From Vogesella indigofera (GTDB taxonomy: Bacteria; Pseudomonadota; Gammaproteobacteria; Burkholderiales; Chromobacteriaceae), in contig NZ_RBID01000003.1 of assembly GCF_003633895.1 (NCBI RefSeq), forward strand, positions 1-55,337: DNA of 55,337 nt, written 5' to 3'. The notes beneath the pieces were generated by a model. That model was not told the origin of the DNA, did no database searches, and saw only the letters and a program-made list of their open reading frames with translations. Shown piece by piece: positions 1-9,526 of the stretch (position 1 is its first letter; each line of letters starts with the position of its first letter). The position numbers and the translations under genes were made by a program.

Positions 1-71
1 TCGTTTCTCAGAATCTTGACAGTGCAAGTATTTGGCTAAGCCAGACACTTACACCTATCGGTTATTCGTTC

Positions 72-83
72 TGTTAAAGAGCA
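72..83 (-). promoter_or_regulatory. boxA antitermination element of rRNA leader
   Basis: The minus strand reads TGCTCTTTAACA, identical to the boxA of bacterial rRNA leaders, which is bound by NusB/S10 for antitermination. It lies about 45 nt downstream of the promoter, where a leader boxA is expected. Confidence 0.85.
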
Positions 84-126
84 GTGCTGCGTCGCGTTTC
101 GTTTGCGGCGTCAGCTGAGGAGGCAA

Positions 127-155
127 ACTATAGCGAAGCCCGCCACCCGCGTCAA
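127..155 (-). promoter_or_regulatory. Putative rRNA operon promoter
   Basis: On the minus strand a -35 TTGACG (150-155) and a -10 TATAGT (127-132) are separated by exactly 17 bp, close to the sigma-70 consensus. The boxA downstream supports assignment as the rrn promoter. Confidence 0.8.
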
Positions 156-302
156 CACCCGCAAACGGACTTTTCGACACAAAAACCACAAACCATTGAT
201 TTCAATAAGCAAGCAGCCTGAACAAAATTGAAAACCCAAGCCGGATTGGCTCTGCTACGCTGGACGCCCGACTCCTTCCAACTACCAAGCTCCCATTAAT
301 TC

Positions 303-947
303 ATGCAACGACACTGGCTTTTCGATCTTGATGACACGCTACACCACGCCGGCGCGCAGGTGTTTCCGCTGATTACGCTGAGAATGACCAGTTACATCAT
401 GCAACACCTGCAGGTTGACGAAGACGAGGCGCACCGCCTGCGCAAGCTGTACTGGCATCGCTACGGCGCGACTCTCGGCGGCCTGGTCAGACATCACCGT
501 GTCGACGCCGACCATTTTCTGCGCCACACCCACGACATGGACGAACTATTACCCCTGATCGACAGCAGCAATCAGCTACCGCAGTTGCTGAGCCACCTGC
601 CGGGACGCAAGTGGGTGTTTTCCAACGGTCCGCAACACTATGTAGAGGCGCTGATCGAGCACATGCGCATTGGCCATCTATTTGAAGAGGTGTTCGGCAT
701 CGAACGCTTCGGCCAGCCCAAGCCGCGGGCGGCCGCGTTTCGGCAGGTGCTGCGTCAAAGTGGGATTGCCGCCGAGCACTGCATCATGGTGGAAGATTCT
801 GCAGCCAACCTGCGCACGGCACGACAGCTGGGCATGCGGACGGTGTGGATCAGCCAGCAGAAGCGCAAGCCGTGCTGGGTCGACTACCGCATCGGCAACC
901 TGAGCCAGTTGCCGCGACTGGCAATTAGTGCCGCCCCTGCTGCCTGA
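303..947 (+). CDS. HAD-superfamily hydrolase, pyrimidine 5'-nucleotidase type
   Basis: A 214-residue cytoplasmic HAD phosphatase. Motif I is DLDDT (D8 nucleophile, D10), motif II is S107-N108 in VFSNGP, the motif III lysine is K140 in GQPKP, and motif IV is E164-D165 in MVEDSAANL. The helical cap between motifs I and II and the overall pattern fit the pyrimidine 5'-nucleotidase (SDT1-like) family, which dephosphorylates UMP/CMP-type nucleotides; the true substrate cannot be read from sequence. No good ribosome binding site is visible before this ATG. The last 23 bases overlap the convergent VanZ-like gene. Confidence 0.85.
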   Translation: MQRHWLFDLDDTLHHAGAQVFPLITLRMTSYIMQHLQVDEDEAHRLRKLYWHRYGATLGGLVRHHRVDADHFLRHTHDMDELLPLIDSSNQLPQLLSHLPGRKWVFSNGPQHYVEALIEHMRIGHLFEEVFGIERFGQPKPRAAAFRQVLRQSGIAAEHCIMVEDSAANLRTARQLGMRTVWISQQKRKPCWVDYRIGNLSQLPRLAISAAPAA

Positions 948-2010
948 GCGACAGCAGCAGACAGGCAAATGCCGCCAGTGGCCACAAGTCGGCCACCAGG
1001 TCGACCAGCGCACTCATGTTCAACAGGTGGCCGTAGCTCCAGCGGAACAGCGACAACACGTCGGACTGCAGACCGGACAGCGGCCAGAACGACACCACCA
1101 GCTGTGACAGCAGCAGGCACAGCATGGCGGCCAGGGTTTGCGGCCAACGTTGGCCGCGCGTCACCGCCCACACCAGCAACAGGCCGCCAAGCAGACCCAG
1201 CGCAACATTGAGGTTGACCCACTGGAAGAATAATGCCGGCTTTAGCAGCGCACCGGCGGTGACCAGCTTCAGCACGATAACCGTCAGCAGGAAGTAGACG
1301 ATGGCGCGCAACTGGTACTGGCGCCGGCTCAGGAAGCAGGTCAGGAACAGCAGGCTGCCGGCGAGATTGAGCATCGCGCTGCCGCCTTCGATCAGCATCA
1401 GGAATAGCTGCGGATCCTGCAGCGGCGAGACATACGGCTGCGGCAATCCTTCCGGCAACACCACCATGCCGAACAGCGGAATCGCCGGATTCAGCTGCGT
1501 CAGGAACCACAATCCGATCAGCAGCAACGCGTAGTCAGCACTGCTGTCGCTGACGAACCAGCGCCGGCGCAAGGCCTTTCCCTGCGCCCAGAAGCGGGAA
1601 AACAGCGGAAACGTCGCCAGCGTCGCGCCGCAGGCGGCGCCGCCGACGTTGTACAGCACGTCAAGATTGGAGGCGACGCGCAGCGGCAGGAACTGCTGCA
1701 GCGTCTCCACCAGCACGCTGCTGAGGCTGGCCACCACCATCGCCAGCCCCCAGCCCTGCCACTTGCGATGCGGCACCAGCGCCAGGCTGAAGCCGTAGGG
1801 AATATAGATCAGCAGGTTGACGGCATTGTCGAAAAAGCGGGTGTAGTACGGCAGCGGGTAGAACAAGAAGTCGAACAACGGCAAACCGGTGTCCTGCCAG
1901 CCGCTAAACGGATAGGCACTGAGGAACACAATCAGCGCGGCATTGATCAATGCCGCATGCAGCGCGACATGACTGCGATCGGAAACGTGGGGAACGGGAG
2001 CGGAACTCAT
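925..2010 (-). CDS. VanZ-like membrane protein
   Basis: A 361-residue polytopic membrane protein. The N-terminal part (about residues 15-130) carries VanZ-family features: FFDNAVNLLIYIPYG followed by VETLQQFLPLRVASNLDVLYNVGG. Several further hydrophobic segments follow to the C-terminus. VanZ homologues include a teicoplanin-resistance accessory, but most chromosomal members have no known role. I chose ATG at 2010 (MSSAPVPH); the open frame runs 55 codons further upstream, but that part overlaps the neighbouring synthase gene. It starts 26 bp after that gene ends, so cotranscription is likely. A palindromic motif variant (1140-1157) lies inside the gene. Confidence 0.75.
   Translation of the reverse strand: MSSAPVPHVSDRSHVALHAALINAALIVFLSAYPFSGWQDTGLPLFDFLFYPLPYYTRFFDNAVNLLIYIPYGFSLALVPHRKWQGWGLAMVVASLSSVLVETLQQFLPLRVASNLDVLYNVGGAACGATLATFPLFSRFWAQGKALRRRWFVSDSSADYALLLIGLWFLTQLNPAIPLFGMVVLPEGLPQPYVSPLQDPQLFLMLIEGGSAMLNLAGSLLFLTCFLSRRQYQLRAIVYFLLTVIVLKLVTAGALLKPALFFQWVNLNVALGLLGGLLLVWAVTRGQRWPQTLAAMLCLLLSQLVVSFWPLSGLQSDVLSLFRWSYGHLLNMSALVDLVADLWPLAAFACLLLSLRQQGRH
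1140..1157. repeat. Perfect palindromic variant of the 13-mer repeat
   Basis: GCGGCCAACGTTGGCCGC is an 18-bp perfect palindrome. It differs from the recurring AAGGTTGGCCGCA element by AACGTT in place of AAGGTT. It lies within the VanZ-like coding region. Confidence 0.6.
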
Positions 2011-2036
2011 CGGTATCGTATGGCCAGGCAAGCGGT

Positions 2037-3107
2037 TCAGGCCTGCGCCTCCGACCAGACGCCATCGTGGAAGAAGCGGCGATAACGGGTCAGCCATGGC
2101 GCGATGTCGTAACCATTTTGCGCCAGCCAGGCGGGATCGAAGTAACTGTTGAGATAGCGGTTGCCGTCGTCGCACAGCAACGTGACGATGCTGCCGCTCT
2201 GGCCGTTACGCTGCATTTCCGCCGCCAGCTGGCAGACGCCGTAGAAATTGGTGCCGGTGGAGCCGCCGCACTTGCGCCCGAGCACTTCCTCCAGAAAATG
2301 CACCGCGGCATAGCTGGCGACGTTCGGCACGCGGATCATGTGATCCACCACCCCGGGAATGAAGGACGGCTCGACACGCGGGCGGCCGATGCCTTCCACC
2401 CCGGAGCCGCCGCTACACTGCTGGTCGCGTTGACCACTATAGTAGCTGTCGTAGAACACCGAGTTTTCCGGATCCACCACGCACACCCGCGTCGCCAGGC
2501 GCTGGTAGCGCACGTAGCGGCCAAAGGTGGCGCTGGTGCCGCCGGTGCCGGCGCCGCACACGATCCACTCCGGCACCGGATGCGGTTCCAGCGCCATCTG
2601 CCGGAAGATGGTATCGGCGATATTGTTGTTGCCGCGCCAGTCGGTGGCGCGCTCGGCGTAGGTGAACTGGTCCATATAGTGGCCGTCCAGCTGCTGCGCC
2701 AGTTGCCGCGACACGTCATAGATGGTGGCCGGATCATCTACCAGGTGACAGCGCCCGCCGTAAAACTCGATGGCGCGGATTTTCTCGGCCGAGGTGCTGC
2801 GCGGCATCACCGCGATGAACGGCAAGCCCAGCAGACGGGCGAAGTAGGCTTCCGACACTGCGGTACTGCCGCTGGACGCCTCAATGATGCTGGTACCGGC
2901 CTTGATCCAGCCGTTGCACAAGCCGTAGAGGAACAGGGAGCGCGCCAGGCGGTGCTTGAGGCTGCCGGTGGGATGGGTGGACTCGTCCTTGAAATAGAGC
3001 TGGATGTCGGGCAGCCCCGGCAGCGGCAAGGGAATCAGGTGCGTATCGCTGGAGCGATTGAAGTCTGCCTCGATCTTTTGTACCGCCTGCGCTACCCAGC
3101 TGCTCAT
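2037..3107 (-). CDS. PLP-dependent cysteine synthase family protein (cysteine desulfhydrase-like)
   Basis: A 356-residue fold-type II PLP enzyme related to CysK/CysM. K51 in the HPTGSLKHR segment is the likely PLP lysine, [10 protein letters not shown] (about 77-86) is the substrate-binding loop, and a glycine-rich GAGTGGTS binds phosphate. The family includes Cds1-type L-cysteine desulfhydrases and O-acetylserine-dependent synthases, and the direction of the reaction cannot be decided here. The start at 3107 (MSSWVAQ) has a good AAGGAG site 5 nt upstream; the frame remains open 13 codons further. A terminator just upstream (3149-3174) separates it from ompW. Confidence 0.8.
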   Translation of the reverse strand: MSSWVAQAVQKIEADFNRSSDTHLIPLPLPGLPDIQLYFKDESTHPTGSLKHRLARSLFLYGLCNGWIKAGTSIIEASSGSTAVSEAYFARLLGLPFIAVMPRSTSAEKIRAIEFYGGRCHLVDDPATIYDVSRQLAQQLDGHYMDQFTYAERATDWRGNNNIADTIFRQMALEPHPVPEWIVCGAGTGGTSATFGRYVRYQRLATRVCVVDPENSVFYDSYYSGQRDQQCSGGSGVEGIGRPRVEPSFIPGVVDHMIRVPNVASYAAVHFLEEVLGRKCGGSTGTNFYGVCQLAAEMQRNGQSGSIVTLLCDDGNRYLNSYFDPAWLAQNGYDIAPWLTRYRRFFHDGVWSEAQA

Positions 3108-3148
3108 CACAATCTCCTTGGAATAGACGCATTGTACCCGAGTCATGC

Positions 3149-3174
3149 AAAAAGGGCGCCGCAGCGCCCTTTTT
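3149..3174. terminator. Bidirectional-looking terminator after ompW
   Basis: AAAGGGCGCC-GCA-GCGCCCTTTT forms a GC-rich stem flanked by A- and T-runs. It lies just after the ompW stop codon in the leftward direction. Confidence 0.8.
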
Positions 3175-3196
3175 CATGCCAGCCGCAGCCGGTCGA

Positions 3197-3796
3197 TCAG
3201 AACTTCATGCCGATACCGACGCTGGTCACCAGCGGATTGATGTCGAGGGTGCCGACATTGCCGCCAGCAACGGAGGAGTCAACCTTGGTCTTGATCCAGA
3301 TTTTTTTCATGTCCAGGTTCAGGAACACATCCTTGGTCAGCGGCATGTCGATACCAACCTGCAGTGCTGGACCGAAGCTGTTTTTCTTGATGGACAGGCC
3401 GAGACCGGAGTCATCCTTGAAGCCGTAGAAGCGGGTGTAGTTGATACCGGCACCGGCGTACGGACGGAACTGGCCTTCCGGATTGAAGTGGTACTGCAGC
3501 GTCAGTGTCGGTGGCAGCACTTTCACGGAGCCGATCTTGGCACCGCCAGCGGTGATGTCGTGCTTGGAAGTACCCAGGATCAGCTCGGCACCAATGTTGT
3601 TGGTGAGCATGTAGGTGAAGTCCAGCTCGGGAATGGTGTCATCCTTGACATCAACATTCAGCGCTTGCAGGGTGTCGTTTACCGAAGTTTGCGGATTTAC
3701 GTTAGCAATACGCAAACGTGCGATGATGTCGCCCTGTGCCGCGAAGGCACCGGCGGACAAGGAAGCCAGAATGGCGGCGATAGCGAATTTTTTCAT
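3197..3796 (-). CDS. ompW: OmpW family outer membrane protein
   Basis: 199 residues beginning with a signal peptide (MKKFAIAAILASLSAGAFA, cleavage expected after residue 19). The mature part fits an eight-stranded OmpW barrel: alternating hydrophobic strands, the FRPYAGAGINYTRFYG segment and a terminal phenylalanine (GIGMKF), the usual recognition end for BAM assembly. OmpW proteins form narrow hydrophobic channels in the outer membrane. The start at 3796 is supported by GGAGAT 5 nt upstream; an in-frame ATG 15 codons earlier would spoil the signal peptide. It is monocistronic: a terminator follows, and ubiD is divergent. Confidence 0.9.
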   Translation of the reverse strand: MKKFAIAAILASLSAGAFAAQGDIIARLRIANVNPQTSVNDTLQALNVDVKDDTIPELDFTYMLTNNIGAELILGTSKHDITAGGAKIGSVKVLPPTLTLQYHFNPEGQFRPYAGAGINYTRFYGFKDDSGLGLSIKKNSFGPALQVGIDMPLTKDVFLNLDMKKIWIKTKVDSSVAGGNVGTLDINPLVTSVGIGMKF

Positions 3797-3943
3797 GGTT
3801 ATCTCCAAGCAAGTTCTGCGAAAATTCTTCTTGTTCGCCAAAGCACTCTTAATTGACCAGCAACTTGTCGAGCACGGCGAAGACGTGCGGCAAGAATAAC
3901 CTTGCTCTGAAACAGGGTTTTTGCGTTAGATCATGAAACGATC

Positions 3944-5419
3944 ATGAAATACCACGACCTGCGAGACTTCATTAGCCAACTGGAACGACAGCACGAGCTG
4001 AAGCGCATCAGCGTGCCGGTGTCGCCGCACCTGGAGATGACCGAGATCGGTGACCGCGTGCTGAAGGCCGGCGGCCCGGCGCTGCTGTTCGAAACACCTC
4101 AACAGGGCGACAAGCGCTACGACATCCCGGTGCTGGCCAATCTGTTCGGCACCCCCAAGCGCGTGGCGATGGGCATGGGCGCCAGCGACGTGATGCAGCT
4201 GCGCGAAATCGGCAAGACACTGGCTTATCTGAAAGAACCGGAACCGCCGAAGGGCTTGCGCGACGCGTGGGACAAGCTGCCGCTGTTGAAGCAGGTGCTG
4301 TCGATGGCGCCGAAGGAAGTGAAGAAGGCGCCGTGCCAGGACATCGTGTGGGAAGGCGACGACGTGGACCTGGCCCGGCTGCCGATCCAGCACTGCTGGC
4401 CCGGCGACGTGGCGCCGCTGATTACCTGGGGCCTGACCGTGACCCGCGGCCCCAACAAGAAACGCCAGAACCTCGGCATCTATCGCCAGCAGGTGATCGG
4501 CCGCAACCGCGTGATCATGCGCTGGCTGGCGCACCGCGGCGGCGCGCTGGACTACCGCGAGTTCCGTGCGGCCAACCCTGACAAGCCCTACCCGGTGGCG
4601 GTGGTACTCGGCTGCGACCCGGCCACCATCTTGGGCGCGGTGACCCCGGTGCCGGATACGCTGTCGGAATACCAGTTTGCCGGCCTGCTGCGCGGCAGCC
4701 GCACCGAGCTGGTGCAGTGCCTCGGCTCCGACCTGCAGGTACCGGCCAGCGCCGAAATCGTGCTGGAAGGCCACATCCACCCCAACGACATGGCAATGGA
4801 AGGCCCATACGGCGACCACACCGGCTACTACAACGAGCAGGACAGCTTCCCGGTGTTCACCATCGACCGCATCACCATGCGCGAGAACCCTATCTACCAC
4901 AGCACCTACACCGGCAAGCCGCCGGACGAGCCGGCCATCCTCGGCGTGGCGCTGAACGAAGTGTTCGTGCCCATCCTGCAGAAGCAGTTTCCGGAGATCG
5001 TCGACTTCTACCTGCCGCCGGAAGGCTGCAGCTACCGCATGGCGGTGGTGTCGATCAAGAAGCAGTACCCCGGCCACGCCAAGCGGGTGATGATGGGCTG
5101 CTGGAGCTTCCTGCGCCAGTTCATGTACACCAAGTTCATCGTGGTGGTCGACGACGACGTCAACACCCGCGACTGGAAGGAAGTGATCTGGGCGATCACC
5201 ACGCGCATGGACCCGGTGCGCGACACCACGCTGATCGAGCACACCCCGATCGACTATCTCGACTTCGCCAGCCCGGTGTCCGGTCTCGGCGGCAAGATGG
5301 GGCTGGACGCCACCAACAAGCTGCCCGGTGAAACCAGCCGCGAATGGGGCACCCCGATCGTGATGGACGCCGCCACCCGCCAGCGCGTGGACAGCCTGTG
5401 GCAGCAACTGGGGCTGTAA
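3944..5419 (+). CDS. ubiD: 4-hydroxy-3-polyprenylbenzoate decarboxylase
   Basis: 491 residues, the full length of bacterial UbiD. It decarboxylates 4-hydroxy-3-polyprenylbenzoate in ubiquinone biosynthesis, using prenylated FMN made by UbiX (not in this window). Family-typical stretches are visible, including [35 protein letters not shown] and [23 protein letters not shown]; they contain the acidic and basic residues of the active site. The start is the ATG of MKYHDLR. No clear ribosome binding site precedes it, and the DNA there holds a short direct repeat, ATCATGAAA. Divergent from ompW. Confidence 0.95.
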   Translation: MKYHDLRDFISQLERQHELKRISVPVSPHLEMTEIGDRVLKAGGPALLFETPQQGDKRYDIPVLANLFGTPKRVAMGMGASDVMQLREIGKTLAYLKEPEPPKGLRDAWDKLPLLKQVLSMAPKEVKKAPCQDIVWEGDDVDLARLPIQHCWPGDVAPLITWGLTVTRGPNKKRQNLGIYRQQVIGRNRVIMRWLAHRGGALDYREFRAANPDKPYPVAVVLGCDPATILGAVTPVPDTLSEYQFAGLLRGSRTELVQCLGSDLQVPASAEIVLEGHIHPNDMAMEGPYGDHTGYYNEQDSFPVFTIDRITMRENPIYHSTYTGKPPDEPAILGVALNEVFVPILQKQFPEIVDFYLPPEGCSYRMAVVSIKKQYPGHAKRVMMGCWSFLRQFMYTKFIVVVDDDVNTRDWKEVIWAITTRMDPVRDTTLIEHTPIDYLDFASPVSGLGGKMGLDATNKLPGETSREWGTPIVMDAATRQRVDSLWQQLGL

Positions 5420-5505
5420 CGCGCCGCCGCCGCAAATAATTGTGTTACCCCGGGCAGGGCGCGTTATCATCGCGCCCTGTCCGCACTTACCCTGGAGATG
5501 TCACC

Positions 5506-5865
5506 ATGATCAATGCCAATTCCCGCCAGCGCCTGAAACGCCTGAAACCCCGCCAGCGCAAGAAGCTGCGCGTTGGTGAGTTCCAGGAACTGGGCTTTAC
5601 CGTGATTGCCAACCTGAAAGAAGACGCCGCTGCCGGCGCCCACGACGGCCTGCTGGATGCCTGGCTGGACGCGGTCGAGCAGCACGGTGTCAGCTTTGGC
5701 GGCCACTTCAGCGATGGCCAGCTGGACGGCATCGTGTTCCCGATCAACGGCGTGGCAGTGACCGCCGAGATGCGCAACGCGCTGAACACCTGGCTGCAGG
5801 CGCGCGCCGAAGTCAGCGACGTGGAATGCAGCGAGCTGCTGGACGTGTGGCACAGCGCCTGGTAA
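5506..5865 (+). CDS. yggL: YggL family (DUF469) 50S-associated protein
   Basis: 119 residues with a basic N-terminus (RQRLKRLKPRQRKKLRVGEFQELGF) followed by a small alpha/beta domain with FGGHFSDGQLDGIVFP, both typical of YggL/DUF469. E. coli YggL has been reported to bind the 50S subunit; the role here is inferred from that. ATG at 5506 has GGAGAT 7 nt upstream; the frame extends 22 codons earlier without a better start. A motif copy (5869) and a terminator (5891-5920) follow directly. Confidence 0.85.
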   Translation: MINANSRQRLKRLKPRQRKKLRVGEFQELGFTVIANLKEDAAAGAHDGLLDAWLDAVEQHGVSFGGHFSDGQLDGIVFPINGVAVTAEMRNALNTWLQARAEVSDVECSELLDVWHSAW

Positions 5866-5868
5866 GGC

Positions 5869-5881
5869 TGCGGCCAACCTT
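5869..5881 (-). repeat. 13-mer repeat copy (exact)
   Basis: TGCGGCCAACCTT, the complement of AAGGTTGGCCGCA, lies 4 bp after the yggL stop codon and just before its terminator. Confidence 0.8.
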
Positions 5882-5890
5882 GGCACCATG

Positions 5891-5920
5891 AAAAAAGCCT
5901 CCGCATGCGGAGGCTTTTTT
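5891..5920 (+). terminator. Rho-independent terminator after yggL
   Basis: AAAAAGCCTCCGC-AT-GCGGAGGCTTTTTT: a strong symmetric stem with a T-run, 25 bp after yggL. The A-run on the other side makes it usable from both directions. Confidence 0.9.
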
Positions 5921-5931
5921 CTATGCGCGTC

Positions 5932-6074
5932 AGAACCTGTTCACGATCTCGTGAGCCAAAGCCAGACAAGGGGAATAGACCAAAAAAGCGCCGTTGATGT
6001 TGATATCAATACGCATTTTTTGGCCAATGCCAACGAAGGATCAGCCACTTGGATATCAGGCGTGAGCAGCTTCT
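5932..6074. mobile_element. MITE-like element with imperfect terminal inverted repeats
   Basis: A 143-bp non-coding stretch bounded by AGAACCTGTTCACG (5932-5945) and CGTGAGCAGCTTCT (6061-6074), which are inverted repeats matching at 12 of 14 positions. The ends resemble those of IS5-type elements as I remember them; this is not verified. No transposase is encoded. The right end touches the stop codon of the next gene. No clear target duplication is seen. Confidence 0.45.
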
Positions 6075-6430
6075 CAGGGCGCGGTCAGCCGGCGCCGCGC
6101 ATACAGCAACAGCCCATCGGCCAGATGCTGGCATAGCCGCGGCACGCGTGATGGCGGGCAAGGTTGGCCGCACAGCGGCGACGGATCGCCGGCCGCCGCC
6201 AGCGTCTGGCACAGCGCCAGCTGTTCGTGCTGCCACGCCAGCCAGTCCGCCTCGCCACGGCGTTGCAGGCGCTGATACTGCTGCGGCCACGGCGCACCGG
6301 ACTGCACGGTGCGCCAACCGAAAAACAGCAACGAATGCCACAGGGCAAAGCTGCTGCGACACTGGCGGCGGCACAAGGCCGGCAACACGGCGTTGACCGC
6401 CAACAGCAAGGGTAACAAGGGCTGGGTCAT
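6074..6430 (-). CDS. Hypothetical protein, 118 aa
   Basis: I do not recognise this protein. The ATG at 6430 is preceded by an excellent AAAGGAGG site, so it is probably expressed. The N-terminus is hydrophobic (MTQPLLPLLLAVNAVLPAL), followed by an Arg/Trp/Gln/Cys-rich region with five cysteines, the last two in the segment LCGQPCPPSR. It could be a small membrane-anchored protein. The stop codon coincides with the right end of the MITE-like element, so the C-terminus may have been altered by insertion. A 13-mer copy at 6160 encodes part of CGQPCP. Confidence 0.6.
   Translation of the reverse strand: MTQPLLPLLLAVNAVLPALCRRQCRSSFALWHSLLFFGWRTVQSGAPWPQQYQRLQRRGEADWLAWQHEQLALCQTLAAAGDPSPLCGQPCPPSRVPRLCQHLADGLLLYARRRLTAP
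6160..6172 (+). repeat. 13-mer repeat copy (exact)
   Basis: AAGGTTGGCCGCA, inside the C-terminal coding part of the hypothetical gene at 6074-6430. Confidence 0.8.
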
Positions 6431-6537
6431 GGGACCTCCTTTTTGTGCAATGCACAAAAGCGGTATAAACCGATTCTGCCGCCTTGCCAAGACACTTCGC
6501 CCTGCGGCCTCTCCCTGCCCCCCACTCGAACCGCCAC

Positions 6538-6578
6538 AAAAAAAGGCGTCACCATGCGGAGAACCGCACGACGACGCC
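6538..6578 (-). terminator. Terminator after aspA
   Basis: Read leftward: GGCGTC outer stem and GCGG-TTCT-CCGC inner hairpin closed by GACGCC, then a run of seven T. It begins about 20 nt after the aspA stop. Confidence 0.75.
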
Positions 6579-6598
6579 CTATAAAGGGACCTACAAAC

Positions 6599-8002
<1,404 letters not shown>

Positions 8003-8097
8003 GGTGGTGTTCTTGTGTGGGGAAGGATGGCCGCCACTGTAGCGCCGCCATGACAGCCCCGACCAATTCCGAATGGCGATGGGATGATGCAGGATTT

Positions 8098-8116
8098 GCA
8101 TGATCGTCGATCATGC
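8098..8116. promoter_or_regulatory. 19-bp perfect palindrome upstream of aspA
   Basis: GCATGATCG-T-CGATCATGC has 9-bp perfect arms around one central base, about 95 bp upstream of the aspA start in the lysR-aspA gap. It looks like a dimeric regulator's operator; the regulator is unknown. Confidence 0.5.
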
Positions 8117-8163
8117 AGTCAATGCGAGGTCAAAAGACAATAAAATTCGGTCAATCTCGTTGC

Positions 8164-8175
8164 AAGGTTGGCCGC
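8164..8175 (+). repeat. 13-mer repeat copy (12 of 13)
   Basis: AAGGTTGGCCGC followed by G instead of A, in the gap between the lysR stop and aspA. Confidence 0.6.
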
Positions 8176-8194
8176 GATAGTGGATTGTGCCGCG

Positions 8195-9106
8195 CTACAC
8201 CGCCGGATAGCGCGCCGCCAGCTGCTGCCACAGCGCATCCAGCGCCGGCAGTTCGCGTCGCGCATCGCGGTAGACGCGGATCTCCATCGGCAGCGTCCAC
8301 TGCTCGCCGCCGGCGGCACACAACTGGCCGGCCGCCAGCTCGCGCTGCACCGCGCTGTGCGGCAGGAAGGCGACGCCGTGCCCTTCCAGCACCATCGCCT
8401 TCAGCCCCTCGGCCATGTCGGTCTCGAAGCACTGCCGCAGCGCGCACACCGCCGGTGCCCGCTCCAGGATCAGGTCGGTCATGCGCCGGAAGTAGGCGTT
8501 CGGGCCGTAGCCGAGGAAGGGCAGCGGCGCGGCGCTGCTGCCGGGCAGCTGCCACTGCGACTGGCCGTCGGGCATGGCGCGCGCGAACGGCCCCAGCGTC
8601 TCGCTGCCCAGGCGCAGGCCGGGATAGCGGCCGGCGCTCAGCTCCACCGGATGGCGCGGATGGTGGTAACACAGCAGCAGGTCGGCATTGCCTTCCACCA
8701 GCGCCACCACCGCGTCGTGCACGTTGTGCGCCAGCAGGCGCCACGACACCTCGCCCAGCGCCGTGCGCTCGTCCGCCAGCCAGCGCGGCACGAAGCCGAA
8801 CGACAGCGTGTGCGGCACCGCCAGCGTCAACGTGGTGCCGTCCGCCGCGTGCAGGCCGCGCAGCAGGGTGCGGGTGCTGGACAGCTCGCCGACCAGTTGC
8901 CGCGCCTTGTCCAGCAGCAGCTCGCCGGCCGGCGTCAGCCGTGTCGGCCAGGTGGTGCGATCGATCAGGTCGGCGCCCAACCACTGCTCCAGCGCCTTGA
9001 TGCGGCGCGAGAACGCCGGTTGCGTCAGGTGGCGCAATTCGGCGGAGCGGGTAAAGCTGCCGGTCTCGGCCAATACCAGAAAGTCTTCCAGCCAGCGGGT
9101 TTCCAT
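8195..9106 (-). CDS. LysR family transcriptional regulator, HypT-like
   Basis: 303 residues. The N-terminal winged helix-turn-helix (residues 1-60: WLEDFLVLAETGSFTRSAELRHLTQPAFSRRIKALEQWLGADLIDR) is typical LysR, followed by a periplasmic-binding-like effector domain. The WLEDFL and FSRRIKALE-W-GA-LIDR pattern resembles E. coli HypT (YjiE), a hypochlorite-response regulator, but most members of this subgroup are uncharacterised. The start at 9106 has AGGAGG 7 nt upstream. It is co-directional with and upstream of aspA, so control of aspA or of the nearby dctA-type gene is a reasonable inference. Confidence 0.85.
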   Translation of the reverse strand: METRWLEDFLVLAETGSFTRSAELRHLTQPAFSRRIKALEQWLGADLIDRTTWPTRLTPAGELLLDKARQLVGELSSTRTLLRGLHAADGTTLTLAVPHTLSFGFVPRWLADERTALGEVSWRLLAHNVHDAVVALVEGNADLLLCYHHPRHPVELSAGRYPGLRLGSETLGPFARAMPDGQSQWQLPGSSAAPLPFLGYGPNAYFRRMTDLILERAPAVCALRQCFETDMAEGLKAMVLEGHGVAFLPHSAVQRELAAGQLCAAGGEQWTLPMEIRVYRDARRELPALDALWQQLAARYPAV

Positions 9107-9156
9107 AGCACACCTCCTGCAATGGCCAGCAGCGTAAACGCTCTGCCGGCCGCACG

Positions 9157-9203
9157 CAAAAAAGGTTGGCCGCATGAGTGATCATGCGGCCAACCTTTTT
9201 CAT
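9157..9203. terminator. Terminator built from an inverted pair of the 13-mer
   Basis: AAGGTTGGCCGCA (9162-9174) and its complement TGCGGCCAACCTT (9185-9197) face each other across a 10-nt loop. With the adjacent A- and T-runs they form an intrinsic terminator after the leftward DUF2164 gene and before lysR. Neisseria uptake sequences are often arranged this way. Confidence 0.8.
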
Positions 9204-9220
9204 GACATCAACGGGCGCCT

Positions 9221-9466
9221 TCAGTCGCGCTCCAGCTCCCACAGTGCAGACTGCAGCGACTCCATGCGCGCATCCAGCGCGCTGCGGGCGTCGGCCAGTG
9301 CACGGTTGTAGATCGCCGGGCCGATGCGCCCGGCAACAAACAGCAGCAGCGACTGCGCGTCGAACGTGCCCAGTTCCACCCCGAACTCGCTATCCAGCTG
9401 GCGCTGCAGTGCGGGGGCCAGCTCGGCAAGCTGGGCGGGACTGAGAAAACGTTCGTCGCGACTCAT
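9221..9466 (-). CDS. DUF2164 family protein
   Basis: 81 residues matching the DUF2164 pattern: an LxxQLDSEFGVELGTFDAQSLLLFVAGRIGPAIYNRALADA core followed by a helical tail ending ELERD. Function unknown; small cytoplasmic protein. ATG at 9466 has CGGAG 8 nt upstream. It lies 60 bp downstream of the DctA-type gene on the same strand, behind a GC-rich hairpin, and ends at the motif-pair terminator. Confidence 0.8.
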   Translation of the reverse strand: MSRDERFLSPAQLAELAPALQRQLDSEFGVELGTFDAQSLLLFVAGRIGPAIYNRALADARSALDARMESLQSALWELERD

Positions 9467-9487
9467 GGCAAGACTCCGGAATGACAG

Positions 9488-9509
9488 GCTGCCGCCGGGC
9501 GGCGGCAGC
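9488..9509. terminator. GC-rich hairpin downstream of the DctA-type gene
   Basis: GCTGCCGCC-GGGC-GGCGGCAGC, a 9-bp perfect stem between the carrier gene and DUF2164. There is no T-run, so it may protect or attenuate the transcript rather than end it. Confidence 0.4.
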
Positions 9510-9526
9510 GCAAAACGCGCAGTCTA

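Larger units (their letters stand above)
1..302 (-). other. rRNA operon leader and upstream region
   Basis: No protein gene is seen here. Read leftward, it holds a strong promoter at 127-155 and a boxA element at 72-83, the usual arrangement upstream of a 16S rRNA gene, which would lie just left of the window. Positions 156-302 form the gap to the divergent HAD gene; the part next to the promoter is A/T-rich on the minus strand and could act as an UP element. The 16S gene itself is not visible. Confidence 0.75.

Noticed and set aside
3932-3946. A four-codon ORF (MKRS) whose stop overlaps the ubiD start
   Set aside because: It arises from a short direct repeat and has no ribosome binding site; probably chance.
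3926-5470. A 514-codon minus-strand frame across ubiD
   Set aside because: Pure shadow of ubiD; low-complexity His/Val/Ala composition and no ribosome binding site.
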